Of a DNA stretch of 64,000 bases, positions 1 to 8,965 are shown piece after piece; within the stretch, counting starts at the first letter, position 1; every line of letters starts with the position of its first letter. The notes under the pieces were generated by a model. It was not told the origin of the DNA, ran no database searches, and saw only the letters and a list, made by a program, of their open reading frames with translations. Origin of the DNA: Giardia muris. Taxonomy: Eukaryota > Fornicata > Diplomonadida > Hexamitidae. The DNA is taken from assembly GCA_006247105.1 (NCBI GenBank), contig CM016928.1, positions 496,001-560,000 of the forward strand. The letters are read 5' to 3'. A program made the position numbers and the translations under genes.

Positions 1-125
1 CGTCGCCTCCAAGATGGGACTCGCCTAAGCTTCGCGCTCATGTGAACGCAACCTTTCCCTGTCTCCACTCCTCTCCTCCTTCGGATCCTGTGGCTCCTCT
101 ATGACCCTTTCTCTCACCATTAAAA

Positions 126-3100
126 ATGACGAAGCCTGGATCGGATTTCTATGGAACCACGCCTCTTGGCGGGATCTTCCGCGCCCGGAGTCAGAGTACG
201 ATGCTTCTCCAGGCGAGCCGCGGAACCTCGGGCGGAAGGGTCCAGCCAATGTCGACTCAGCCCAGAAATCGGAAGGGGGCGGATGACATAATCACGATCG
301 AGGCCTTTCCCGAGCTCTCAGATGAGGAGGAGTTGTCCCCAAATTCCGAGTCCGAAGGTGATCTGGAGTATGATAACTGCCCTCCGGTCCAATTGGACGA
401 TGGACGCCATGGAGCTCCCTCTGTTGCCCCTAGCTCGAGTAACCTCTTCGTCCGGATGGTCCAGGCGATCAATGACAATAGTGGGCTTCAGGCGATTCTC
501 GCTGTCGCAACTCTGAAGTCGACAGACTTCAAGGTTCTGAAGACAAGGCAGCTCTTTCTGACAGCAGGAGGGATCAGTGCTCTCCTCCGAGTCGTCTCTA
601 GTGTCTCCCTGGTCCCCTTAAAGCAGAATGACACCGGGTCTGACAAGATCTTCCGAAGTGATCCCAAGCTTGCATACGAGAGCCTCTTCGTCCTTGCGGC
701 TCTGGCTGATATTGCCCGCGACGCTCGGAAGACGATTATGAGTAACGACGGAATCAAGATCGCACTCTCCGTGGTACGGGCGCAGTTCTCTCCGCACATC
801 CCCTTCGTCGCTGGCATCCGAGCGCGTGCACTCCGGATGATCGCTGGCTGCCTCCTTGATGCTGACTGTCGCCGGGCGACCAGAAGGATTGGGGGTGTTC
901 AGCTACTCATTGCCACTACGAAGCAGGCCATCAAGGATTATCAGGCGAAGCCCACACCCGAGCAGGGGAGCATCCTGTTCGGGGCCGTCGCGGCCTTGGA
1001 CTCGATGATGGCCTCCTTCTCGTGTCGTGAAGTCTTTCGGGCAGAGAGCGGAATAAGTTTGTTCGTGCAGATCGCGTCCGATATGCCACTGTCGTTCCCC
1101 ATCACGGACGACATGACGAAGCTCACCGCAGACGCCGTGCGTGAGGGGAACTCGGCTGACTTCCTCTTCGAAACTGTGACTAACACTCTTCGTACTTTAT
1201 CCCAGTCTCCAGCAGGGCGCCAAGACATCCACCACTTCGGTGGGATCCCCAAGGTATGCACCCTTCTCCAGAAGACGCAGAGCGCTCGCGTGCGTCAACG
1301 CAGTGTGGCGATCTTGGCCAATTGCGCACAAGACCCTGGAGTCGACTCTGCCGTTAGAAAGGCTGGCGGTCTGGCGGTCCTTAGCTCCCTCCTCACCTCC
1401 CAGGACGTCGACACCCTCCTGAGCGCGTGCAAGACAATCGTCCTAGTCTGTCGGAGCGGACCCTACTTTGGAAGCTACGAGGACTCGATCGTCTACAACG
1501 CCCACAACGGCTATCTCAGCTTTAATGCTCGCAACGACGAGAACATCCTCGCCCTCGTCCGTTATAAATCCATCACCAACCTTAGCCCCCATATCGAGGT
1601 CTCCCTTGATGTCCTTGGAGTTGGTGAGAACCCCTCCTCAAGCCTCATTGTCACTGCGAAGGATGACGAGAAGACCTCTGATGTGACGGTCGTCCTGGCT
1701 AAACAGAAGCGCCTTCTGGTTCTTAGCGCAACACGCGCCCTCGCACCCCTTCTCTCCTCAAAGGAGGGTCGGGCAGCCTTTAAGGCGACAAAGGCTCTGT
1801 TTTCCGCCCTTCTCGCACATATCACCGTCGCGGACCCGGAGATTATCACCGCGACGTGCTTCGCCCTCTCGACGGGCGCAGAGGGTGATCCCGAGTTATG
1901 TAAGCAGATCGCAGCACAGGATGGGTTGAAGAAGCTCTGGTCTCTAATAAAGCACCCGAACATCCTCGTCGTCACGGCCGTCGCTCGCGCCCTCGTCCCC
2001 CTCCTCTACGATAAGAGCCGTGCGCAGGTGATCGGCCGGCAGATCAATGGCTCTCTTGAACAGCTCAGTGTTCTCTTGAAGTGTCCTACCGTCATCGAAA
2101 CGTCGACTGACGACATCGTCGACGACGCTTACCGTGCGTACCTGACCCTAGAATGCAAGGGGTGGCTTGTTGGGCTTGTCGCGGAGCTTTGTAAGGACGA
2201 GGAGAACGCGCGTATTCTGACCGAGTATGGGCTTGTACCCGTAGTCTGCGACCTTACCATGACATATGCCACTCCCGACGCGCGGGCTGACCACCCTTAT
2301 GCGTTCTACGTGTACCAACTCATTCGGGAGAAGTGTGCGCTTGCTCTCTCAACGATCTCCTGTATCGAGTCCAATATGAACGCGATCGCAGACTACGGAG
2401 CGATTCCCGCGGTGGTGCGCCTCATAACCTCGACCTCAGGCGTCTCGGTATTCGATCCAGCCGTCGTTGAGGATACCACCGTCATTGGAGGCCCAGTCGT
2501 GGAATGCACAAATCAATATGGCTCATACGTTAACTTCACGGAGACCCCAGCGACTCTTGATCCGAACGCCCCCGTTGATCAAGATCCACAAGGGACTAGC
2601 AATCCGTACATCATCACGAACCGAGCCGCTGCAATCGCTCTATCAGAACTATCGAAGAATAAGAAGTGTGCGGTCCTTTTCCGTCAATGCGGGGCGATTT
2701 ATGGCCTCCTGACGCTGATTGGGAGCACGGATGCAAGGACCCAGGAGGCTGCCTCAAGCGCTTTGAAGAACATTCGACAGATGCACATCGCATGCATCGA
2801 GGCATACACGCGGCGGATGGAGCGGCAGCTCGCAACCATCAATATTGAGAAGAATATGGATAGCGTCGTCTCAATCCCACTCGTGAAGGCAGCCGTCGAG
2901 ACGATCTATAACGACCTCGAGTTTGATGAGGATGAGTGTGGTAGTCCTCGGGCGGCTCGCCGTCAGATGCTGCGCATGTTTAGGCAAGCTGCACGGCAGG
3001 GAATCGAACCAAACGACCCGACCTTCTTGAAGACCGCCATGCCCAAGTCCTCTGGCTCTTTGAATTGCGGTCAGTCTCTTCAGGTATCCGTTCTTACGGC

Positions 3101-3365
3101 GCCTAAGAGAGACCCACAGCCCCGTGTCCAGTTACGTACTCCTGGCCGTCTGACGATCTCAGACCTGAACACGGGCACCTCTCCGATTCGTATGATGGCG
3201 AGCACGAAGGATTTCGTGCAACTCACCGGGAGCGACAACGATGCCAGTGCTCCTGGCGACGACGAGGTGTATCGCCAAGAAACCCCAGCAGAAGGATATG
3301 GCCGCCGCCCCTCTAGTACTGGGCAGGTAGAAACTGATGGAATCATGGACGACGACGTCTACTAG
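126..3365 (+). CDS. Armadillo-repeat protein, function unknown
   Basis: The 1079-residue protein is built largely of alpha-helical ARM-like repeats from about residue 100 to 960. Phrases such as GGISALLRVV, GGIPKVCTLL, GGLAVLSSLL and YGAIPAVVRL recur with the usual spacing. An acidic stretch lies near residues 60-85. The last 120 residues are basic, proline/serine-rich and probably disordered. ARM proteins are usually scaffolds for protein binding, in flagella, adhesion or nuclear import, and I cannot say which applies. The start ATG follows the AT-rich string attaaaa, a typical Giardia initiator, and the stop is TAG. An AGTAAAG signal lies 35 bp past the stop. Gene confidence is high; the role is open. 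Confidence 0.85.
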   Translation: MTKPGSDFYGTTPLGGIFRARSQSTMLLQASRGTSGGRVQPMSTQPRNRKGADDIITIEAFPELSDEEELSPNSESEGDLEYDNCPPVQLDDGRHGAPSVAPSSSNLFVRMVQAINDNSGLQAILAVATLKSTDFKVLKTRQLFLTAGGISALLRVVSSVSLVPLKQNDTGSDKIFRSDPKLAYESLFVLAALADIARDARKTIMSNDGIKIALSVVRAQFSPHIPFVAGIRARALRMIAGCLLDADCRRATRRIGGVQLLIATTKQAIKDYQAKPTPEQGSILFGAVAALDSMMASFSCREVFRAESGISLFVQIASDMPLSFPITDDMTKLTADAVREGNSADFLFETVTNTLRTLSQSPAGRQDIHHFGGIPKVCTLLQKTQSARVRQRSVAILANCAQDPGVDSAVRKAGGLAVLSSLLTSQDVDTLLSACKTIVLVCRSGPYFGSYEDSIVYNAHNGYLSFNARNDENILALVRYKSITNLSPHIEVSLDVLGVGENPSSSLIVTAKDDEKTSDVTVVLAKQKRLLVLSATRALAPLLSSKEGRAAFKATKALFSALLAHITVADPEIITATCFALSTGAEGDPELCKQIAAQDGLKKLWSLIKHPNILVVTAVARALVPLLYDKSRAQVIGRQINGSLEQLSVLLKCPTVIETSTDDIVDDAYRAYLTLECKGWLVGLVAELCKDEENARILTEYGLVPVVCDLTMTYATPDARADHPYAFYVYQLIREKCALALSTISCIESNMNAIADYGAIPAVVRLITSTSGVSVFDPAVVEDTTVIGGPVVECTNQYGSYVNFTETPATLDPNAPVDQDPQGTSNPYIITNRAAAIALSELSKNKKCAVLFRQCGAIYGLLTLIGSTDARTQEAASSALKNIRQMHIACIEAYTRRMERQLATINIEKNMDSVVSIPLVKAAVETIYNDLEFDEDECGSPRAARRQMLRMFRQAARQGIEPNDPTFLKTAMPKSSGSLNCGQSLQVSVLTAPKRDPQPRVQLRTPGRLTISDLNTGTSPIRMMASTKDFVQLTGSDNDASAPGDDEVYRQETPAEGYGRRPSSTGQVETDGIMDDDVY

Positions 3366-3399
3366 GACATATGGAGGACTGGTAAAAGAAGGGAGAGCA

Positions 3400-3406
3400 A
3401 GTAAAG
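3400..3406 (+). terminator. Polyadenylation signal of the ARM-repeat gene
   Basis: AGTAAAG fits the Giardia AGTRAA consensus and lies 35 bp after the TAG stop. Confidence 0.45.
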
Positions 3407-3439
3407 GAGGCACAGCAAATACCTCTCTTGGACCGAACC

Positions 3440-3446
3440 CTTTACT
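3440..3446 (-). terminator. Polyadenylation signal overlapping the L31e stop
   Basis: On the minus strand AGTAAAG contains the TAA stop of the L31e gene. This overlap of stop and AGTRAA signal is typical of Giardia. Confidence 0.5.
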
Positions 3447-3753
3447 CAGAAATGATCTTCTTCTCGGTCGTAAGGCCCTTGAACGTCTCGACTTGCTTGT
3501 GTGCAACTATGACGTACTTGTGGTCCTCCTGGTCAACGACGTTGATCTCGATGCGGATGCGGCGAGGGAGATGACGAATCCCGCGGGACCAGACGAAGCA
3601 GTTGACGGACGGATCGAGACGGACGTCCTCAATCTTGGTCAGCTTCGTGACGTAGTCCCTGATTAAGCGCATCGCGGTCGGAGCACATTTCTTCCCAGGT
3701 GTGCCGGTGGTGACCCTGCGGAGGCGCATCGTGTGCTCATAGGTGACGGGCAT
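3442..3753 (-). CDS. RPL31: 60S ribosomal protein L31e
   Basis: The 103-residue protein matches the L31e family in length and layout. It has an N-terminal VTYEHTMRLRR strand, then KKCAPTAMRLIRDYV (family form KRAPRALKEIRKF), VRLDPSVNCFVWSRGIR (family DVRIDTRLNKAVWAKGIR), PRRIRIEI, and a C-terminal strand ending VETFKGL. L31e sits at the rim of the large-subunit exit tunnel. The gene is convergent with the ARM-repeat gene, with 76 bp between the two stops. The start is the only ATG that gives a complete N-terminus. Confidence 0.93.
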   Translation of the reverse strand: MPVTYEHTMRLRRVTTGTPGKKCAPTAMRLIRDYVTKLTKIEDVRLDPSVNCFVWSRGIRHLPRRIRIEINVVDQEDHKYVIVAHKQVETFKGLTTEKKIISE

Positions 3754-3796
3754 TGCTCACACTTCCTTCCTGGCCGGCTAATGGAAATAGGCCGAA

Positions 3797-3803
3797 TTTC
3801 ACT
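3797..3803 (-). terminator. Polyadenylation signal of the L-asparaginase gene
   Basis: The minus strand reads AGTGAAA about 22 bp past the TAG stop, fitting AGTRAA. Confidence 0.4.
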
Positions 3804-3825
3804 TCAATTTGCTTGTCCCAGCGGG

Positions 3826-5040
3826 TCAATAGGGGGCCCGTAGGTCTGAGTTCCGGAACGTCTCGATCTCACCACGGATATCGACGCACATCGCGCGCTC
3901 AATCTCCTCTCGGGACGTGCAACCAATTGAGAGGAGGTAGACCAGCTTTGCATAAGCGGCCTGCGGAGTCATCGTATATCCAGAGATCACCCCAACCTTT
4001 CCTAGACCTGCAGCATAGCGTCCAAGATCGACGAGACCCCAATGGGTTTGGGTAACGCAGATGACTATGATTCCTTCTTGTTTGAGACGCTTGATGGCGG
4101 TAGCAAAGTGTGGGTCGGAAGTGGGACCATTTCCAGCGCCATAAGCAAGGATGATGACGCCGCGCTTGCTAGCACCAGCGGCTAAGATATCCTGACCCGT
4201 GATCCCAGGGTATAGGTAGATCATGGTGACATCGTTACAGACCTTACGTGGGATGATAATTGTGTCCGAGGGATGAGTCGCGACGTCTTCGGAGCTTTCT
4301 CCAAGACGGACCTCGACGGACTTGACTCGAGGGATGGCTGAAATTGGTGCGGACTTCTGCTTCGCTAGAGTCTCTCGGAACTCTCCATTGTACATTACGA
4401 ACTCGTCATGGATGGAGATGGTGGCACCCCACTCTCCCAGGCAAGGGAAGCATGCAGAATCGAAGGCGTTGAGAGACCAGGAGGAATATTTCTGAACACG
4501 GTTCGCACGCATCAACTTCCCACCGAAGAACAGGGTGACTTCGGGGATGCAATACCAGCCGGCCATATAAATCGCCCCGATGAAGTTGAAGAGACCGTCG
4601 TTGTACAGCTCCGACATGGGGATTTGCGCCCCAGTGACCACGACATGTTTCGATAAGTTCCTTAAGAAGAAGGACAATGCCGACCCTGTGAAGGCTAACG
4701 TATCGGTCCCGTGCAGGACGACAAAGCCATCGTACTTGGCGTAATTATACTCTATATCCTGACAGATCTGTAGCCAATTCTGTGGCGTTGAGTCTGATGA
4801 ATCAATAAGGGTTTCATATTCGTGGATCTCATACAATGGCATATCCGGATGATGGAAGTTCGGAGTTGAGCTCGTTACCTCGTTAAGATAACCTGGGGCT
4901 GGGAAAAAGGCTCCTTCGGCGTCTCGTTTCATCCCAATTGTCCCCCCCGTGTAGATACACAGAACCTTCGGGCGCGGCTCCGAGGCCGGTCGCCTGTAGA
5001 TCGACGACCGTTGTGTAGTATTGACGACTGTCAGATTCAT
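3826..5040 (-). CDS. Cytosolic (type I) L-asparaginase
   Basis: The 404-residue enzyme hydrolyses L-asparagine to aspartate and ammonia. Both family signatures are present: TGGTIGM at residues 31-37, with the first catalytic Thr, and HGTDTLAFTGS at 110-120, with the second Thr-Asp pair. A DSS motif at 80-82 and GAGNGPTSDPHF in the C-terminal domain also match. No signal peptide is present, which fits the cytosolic AnsA-like class, and the ankyrin tail of animal asparaginases is absent. The start ATG is preceded by cagtaa and the stop is TAG. In an amino-acid-fermenting anaerobe it would feed aspartate and nitrogen metabolism. The relatives are largely prokaryotic, so lateral origin is possible but not shown here. 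Confidence 0.9.
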   Translation of the reverse strand: MNLTVVNTTQRSSIYRRPASEPRPKVLCIYTGGTIGMKRDAEGAFFPAPGYLNEVTSSTPNFHHPDMPLYEIHEYETLIDSSDSTPQNWLQICQDIEYNYAKYDGFVVLHGTDTLAFTGSALSFFLRNLSKHVVVTGAQIPMSELYNDGLFNFIGAIYMAGWYCIPEVTLFFGGKLMRANRVQKYSSWSLNAFDSACFPCLGEWGATISIHDEFVMYNGEFRETLAKQKSAPISAIPRVKSVEVRLGESSEDVATHPSDTIIIPRKVCNDVTMIYLYPGITGQDILAAGASKRGVIILAYGAGNGPTSDPHFATAIKRLKQEGIIVICVTQTHWGLVDLGRYAAGLGKVGVISGYTMTPQAAYAKLVYLLSIGCTSREEIERAMCVDIRGEIETFRNSDLRAPY

Positions 5041-5148
5041 TTACTGAAATGTGTGCGGTCTACCCCTCCCACAACAACAAATCTATCTTGACTAACCAGG
5101 ACATGGACTGACTTCGGACGACCAGGATTCACTTCCCCCCGCATGTCC

Positions 5149-7176
5149 TCAACGCCTATTCCGAGTGCCCAGGCTCATCTTTCCTGTCATCAGGTGACGG
5201 GCTGCAGTCTCGGCCGGTGCCTTGTAGGAGTAATGTGCCGCACTCTCACGCTTTGCATCCCGATCAAGCTGACGCATCTGCTCGACGCTCACCCCAGCCC
5301 GACGCGATTGTTCTTCCATCCGCTCCTGTAACGTCTTCTGCTTCTCCTTCATCGGCCCGGACATCCGCTTGAACACGAGGTGAGTCACTGACTTGTCGAA
5401 GTCATGCCCAGTCTTCTCCCGAACCATGCGATCGAGCGCCCTACCGTTCTGCATGCTCTTGTGTCGCACAATCCTGTTGACGGAGGAGTATAGAAGGTCC
5501 ACGCCACGAAGGGGCGCCTTCTTCAGGGGTCTGTTGTCTGTAAGTTCTCTAAACAGCTCCAGCTTCTTGAAGAGCGCCTCGTCATCGTAAGCACCCTCGA
5601 GACGAAGCAGGCCCTCCTCCTCCTCCTCTAAACGCCTGAGACGCTCCTCAATGTCCTCGTCGACCGTGATAAAATCGAGTATGTTCTTCCCGTTGTGGAA
5701 ATAGGGGATCTGGTCGTACTTCCAATCATCGTTGGCAAGAAGCCAATGCTTGCGCTCGTCCGGCTTATAGACGCGAGGACCACCGTTTTCTCGCTCCAAA
5801 TCCAGCTCCGAGATGAATCCATCCTCACGGCCCAACGGCCGAATCTGCATGTGACTTTCCTGGAGCCTTCGGACGGAGTCGGGTATGCATGGGGCGCGTA
5901 CCTTGTTATCCCGTGGCTGAGGCTGCGCTACGAACTGGCGGTGCTCAAGCCTTTCACGCTTCTGGTCCGTCAGAAGCTGCACCTCTCGCGCCTGAAGAAG
6001 CTGCTCACATGCAACAGCCATGGCACGCTCCACACCCTGCATATCCTGAGTCGAAACGGGGATGAAGACTGGGCCACCGGCCGCGGCTTGTGCCACAATA
6101 CGCATACGAAGCTCATGCTCCTCATTAAGACGCCTTTCTGCGGCCACCGCATGTTCTCCACCGATGGCGAGTTCCCTTTCGGCCTCTGCAGTCGTCAGGT
6201 ACGGGATGGAATGAAGTCCAAGACAGCTTGCAAGAGGTACATTGGGAGAGAGCGCCTGGACCCGCTCGAAGATGTCGGGCGAAAGCGAGTCCGGAGTCCA
6301 AATGTCGGCCTTGGACAGGATGATGATCACAGGCTTACTTTGGAAGAAGGGGCGCATGGACTCGAAGAGGCGGAGCTGCTTTTGTAGGTGCTCGCCCCCA
6401 TACGAAATGTCCAAGAGGAAGAGGATCGCGGCGTTGAGGTAGGCGAGGGCCGTGATTGCTTGGAGCTCGATGTTGTTACGTTCCTCGAGAGGGTGGTCCA
6501 AGAGCCCTGGAGTGTCGATGATCTGATAACGTAGGAGCTTATACTCTGCATGGCCAACGAATAAAGACTGAGTCGTAAAGTCCCAGGATGCGACCTCGAC
6601 ATTGGCGTCGGTCAGCGCATTCAGCAAACTTGATTTGCCGACAGATGGGTACCCAGTCAATAACAAGGTCCTAGCCGAGGGGTCGATGACGGGTAGACGC
6701 CCCATGTGTTTCCGCACCTGCTCAAGGTATTCGAGGTATTCTCCTTGCTTCCGCAGTAATGAGATCATTCGTCCTAAGGCCGCACGCTTCAACGTCTTGC
6801 ACTGGAAGAGAGAGTCGGCGTGCTTCAACAGTTTGACGTAGTGCTTCCCAACCTTATCGACGAGAGCCTTGCATTGATGTAATTGCCCCAGGGCAATCTT
6901 GAAGTGATCCTTATCATAGATCACGTTGAACCAGTAGCGGTAGAAGGGGTGGATCTCGTCGATCTTCGGGAACTCCTCCGTGATGCTCGTCAGCTTCTGG
7001 TCGATCGTGTTCTGGGTGAACCTGACCTTGAGCATGTAGAAGGAGCGGATCCGCGAGAGCTTCATCGTCTTCCGGATGACCGTGGGCGTCCGACGCTGGG
7101 TCTTCGAGAGGACGATGTCGACGATGTCCTTCCCGTTCGGGATCGTCGAGATGGCACGGAAGTCATAGATGGGCAT
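5149..7176 (-). CDS. NOG1: Nucleolar GTP-binding protein NOG1
   Basis: The 675-residue GTPase acts in late 60S ribosomal subunit assembly. The helical NOG1 N-domain covers residues 1-165. The G domain follows, with P-loop GYPSVGKSS (about 175-183), the Thr-rich switch I region DFTTQSL, and DTPGLLDHPLEERN starting at 221. G4 reads LSKAD instead of the usual NKxD, a change at a guanine-specificity position. The C-terminal half is charged and holds the basic tail that wraps pre-60S rRNA. The start lies 33 bp from the divergent kinase gene, after gaaataa. Length and domain order are as expected. Confidence 0.93.
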   Translation of the reverse strand: MPIYDFRAISTIPNGKDIVDIVLSKTQRRTPTVIRKTMKLSRIRSFYMLKVRFTQNTIDQKLTSITEEFPKIDEIHPFYRYWFNVIYDKDHFKIALGQLHQCKALVDKVGKHYVKLLKHADSLFQCKTLKRAALGRMISLLRKQGEYLEYLEQVRKHMGRLPVIDPSARTLLLTGYPSVGKSSLLNALTDANVEVASWDFTTQSLFVGHAEYKLLRYQIIDTPGLLDHPLEERNNIELQAITALAYLNAAILFLLDISYGGEHLQKQLRLFESMRPFFQSKPVIIILSKADIWTPDSLSPDIFERVQALSPNVPLASCLGLHSIPYLTTAEAERELAIGGEHAVAAERRLNEEHELRMRIVAQAAAGGPVFIPVSTQDMQGVERAMAVACEQLLQAREVQLLTDQKRERLEHRQFVAQPQPRDNKVRAPCIPDSVRRLQESHMQIRPLGREDGFISELDLERENGGPRVYKPDERKHWLLANDDWKYDQIPYFHNGKNILDFITVDEDIEERLRRLEEEEEGLLRLEGAYDDEALFKKLELFRELTDNRPLKKAPLRGVDLLYSSVNRIVRHKSMQNGRALDRMVREKTGHDFDKSVTHLVFKRMSGPMKEKQKTLQERMEEQSRRAGVSVEQMRQLDRDAKRESAAHYSYKAPAETAARHLMTGKMSLGTRNRR

Positions 7177-7209
7177 TTATTTCATTTCCCATTACGATTC
7201 CCCACGAGT
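7177..7209. promoter_or_regulatory. Divergent promoter between NOG1 and the NEK pseudokinase
   Basis: The 33 bp between two divergent ATGs contain AT-rich runs (ttatttcatttcc). They must serve as initiators for both genes unless the promoters lie inside coding sequence. Confidence 0.5.
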
Positions 7210-8961
7210 ATGCCTCATCCCGAGCCTAAGGCGGCCGTCTCGCCTGTCGATGTCGAGCTGGAAAAGATCCTGGCGCTTGGGGACTATACGGCGGCTGCCC
7301 TGGGAACCGTTGATGCATCCGGCTCGATATTCCGGGTCACCACTCCTCGGCATTCACAGGCCGTGGCCTTGCGTTACTTCCCCATTGGTGAGCTCCCTCG
7401 CCAGGTGGTTGAGGCCTGCATTGAGGAGATCACTCATACTGTTCGATATAGGCATCTGAACATTATGGTGCAACACCCACCCCTCCTGAAGCAGGACTCT
7501 CTTCTTATTGAGACCGAGTTCTGCGTTGGAGGCCGCCTAGAGTACTACATACAGAACGTGAAGGCTAGCGGGTACGCCCTTGAGGAGTCGAAGGTCTGGA
7601 TGTTCGTGGCGCAGATTGCGGCCGGTCTGGCATACCTCCACTCTCCTAGGAATGGATTGGGAGTTCGACCACATGGAGCACTTCGACCTGGGAACATTGC
7701 TTTCCGGAGTGATGTCACTTTGAAGATTGGAGACTATGGCCTTACAAAGACCCTATCCACCCTCGCCCCGGAGGCGTACGAGCAAGCCATGAGGTATGCG
7801 GCCCCAGAGGTGCGCCAGACTGGTATTCCTTCACCGCCTGGGGACATCTGGTCGGTGGGGTGTATCACGTATGAGCTTTGCACGTTCAAGAAGCCGTCGA
7901 TGCCGGCCTCAGCCATGCTCCGACGAGTCAAGCTTGGACTTCAAGGTTATTCGCCAGAGCTCTGTAAGTTTATCAGTTCATGCCTTCAAGTGGATCCTGA
8001 CGCGCGGCTCACGGCAGAGAAGGCTCTGGGACTCCCCCAAGTCAAAGGGGCTGCGAATGAGCTTTCCAAACGGGTCAAGGAGCGCGCAGAGGTGAGTGAC
8101 GACCCCACTGCTCCTAATCAATTTGATGATGATCCACGCCTAGCCGCCCTTAAGATGGCCATCAAGGCGGACAGCTACGAGCTAGCTAAAGCGAACGTCG
8201 AGCACCTGACTGAGGGGTCAGCCTCGGAGCTCTTGAAGTATGCCATAAAGGCTCGGTCGGTGACAGTTCTACCAATCCTTTGTAATAAGATTTCCGAAAG
8301 ACACATCCTAGTGGAACTAGGAGCCCAGAAGCCTCTTGCTCGCCAAAAGGATGACACTGCGCTCATCCAAGCCTTACGAGAGGAAGCACCAATAAGTATC
8401 GAGGGATGTCGCGACCAGTTGGGGATTCTGACCTCCACAGGCTCGGCGTTGATTTGGGCCGCTAGGAGCGCTCGTGTCGACGTCATCCCTGACCTTCTTT
8501 GTGAGCTTGGCCTTCAGGATCGTACGGGCTTGACTGCCTTGATGGAGGCTGCTGGAAGAGGCTTTCTAGGATGCGCACGCTACCTTCAGGCCGAGGCTAG
8601 GATGCGTACCTTGGATGGGATCACTGCCTTGATGTGGGCAGCAATAGGTGGGCATGAAAGCTGCGTTCAGCTCCTAAAGGAATATGAAGAGGGTCTTCAA
8701 ACAACCAAGAGCTTCAAGCTTGGTCGTTACCATGGCGGTGGGTGGACAGCCTTAATGTTCGCCGCCTGTGAGGGACACCCTGCATGTGTCACACTACTCT
8801 TATCCGAACAGGCTCTACGCAATACCTTTGGGGAATCCGCCCTTGACCTGGCGCGACGGCAGCTCGCAGATGGCTGTGCCTGGGACGCGTTCAGGTACCG
8901 GCACTGTATTCGTCTCCTTGAGGAAGCTTCAACCCCCTTGGACAGGCCAAGCTCTGGATGA
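7210..8961 (+). CDS. NEK-like pseudokinase with ankyrin repeats
   Basis: The start ATG at 7210 gives 583 residues; the open frame extends further upstream but only inside the NOG1 gene. Residues about 20-275 have a protein-kinase fold, but catalytic residues are replaced. The VAIK lysine position reads VALRYF, the HRDLKPEN loop reads HGALRPGN, and DFG reads DYG. Glu of APE is present (YAAPEV), and DIWSVGCITYELCTF matches subdomain IX. Ankyrin units follow in the C-terminal half, with TALMEAAGRG, TALMWAAIGG and TALMFAACEG. This is the NEK-plus-ankyrin architecture greatly expanded in Giardia, where many copies are predicted inactive. A scaffold role at the cytoskeleton is inferred. The stop lies 4 bp before the next ATG. 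Confidence 0.88.
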   Translation: MPHPEPKAAVSPVDVELEKILALGDYTAAALGTVDASGSIFRVTTPRHSQAVALRYFPIGELPRQVVEACIEEITHTVRYRHLNIMVQHPPLLKQDSLLIETEFCVGGRLEYYIQNVKASGYALEESKVWMFVAQIAAGLAYLHSPRNGLGVRPHGALRPGNIAFRSDVTLKIGDYGLTKTLSTLAPEAYEQAMRYAAPEVRQTGIPSPPGDIWSVGCITYELCTFKKPSMPASAMLRRVKLGLQGYSPELCKFISSCLQVDPDARLTAEKALGLPQVKGAANELSKRVKERAEVSDDPTAPNQFDDDPRLAALKMAIKADSYELAKANVEHLTEGSASELLKYAIKARSVTVLPILCNKISERHILVELGAQKPLARQKDDTALIQALREEAPISIEGCRDQLGILTSTGSALIWAARSARVDVIPDLLCELGLQDRTGLTALMEAAGRGFLGCARYLQAEARMRTLDGITALMWAAIGGHESCVQLLKEYEEGLQTTKSFKLGRYHGGGWTALMFAACEGHPACVTLLLSEQALRNTFGESALDLARRQLADGCAWDAFRYRHCIRLLEEASTPLDRPSSG

Positions 8962-8965
8962 TAAA

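Noticed and set aside
5695..6387. Plus-strand ORF of 230 codons opposite NOG1
   Set aside because: Antisense shadow of the GTPase; no plausible product.
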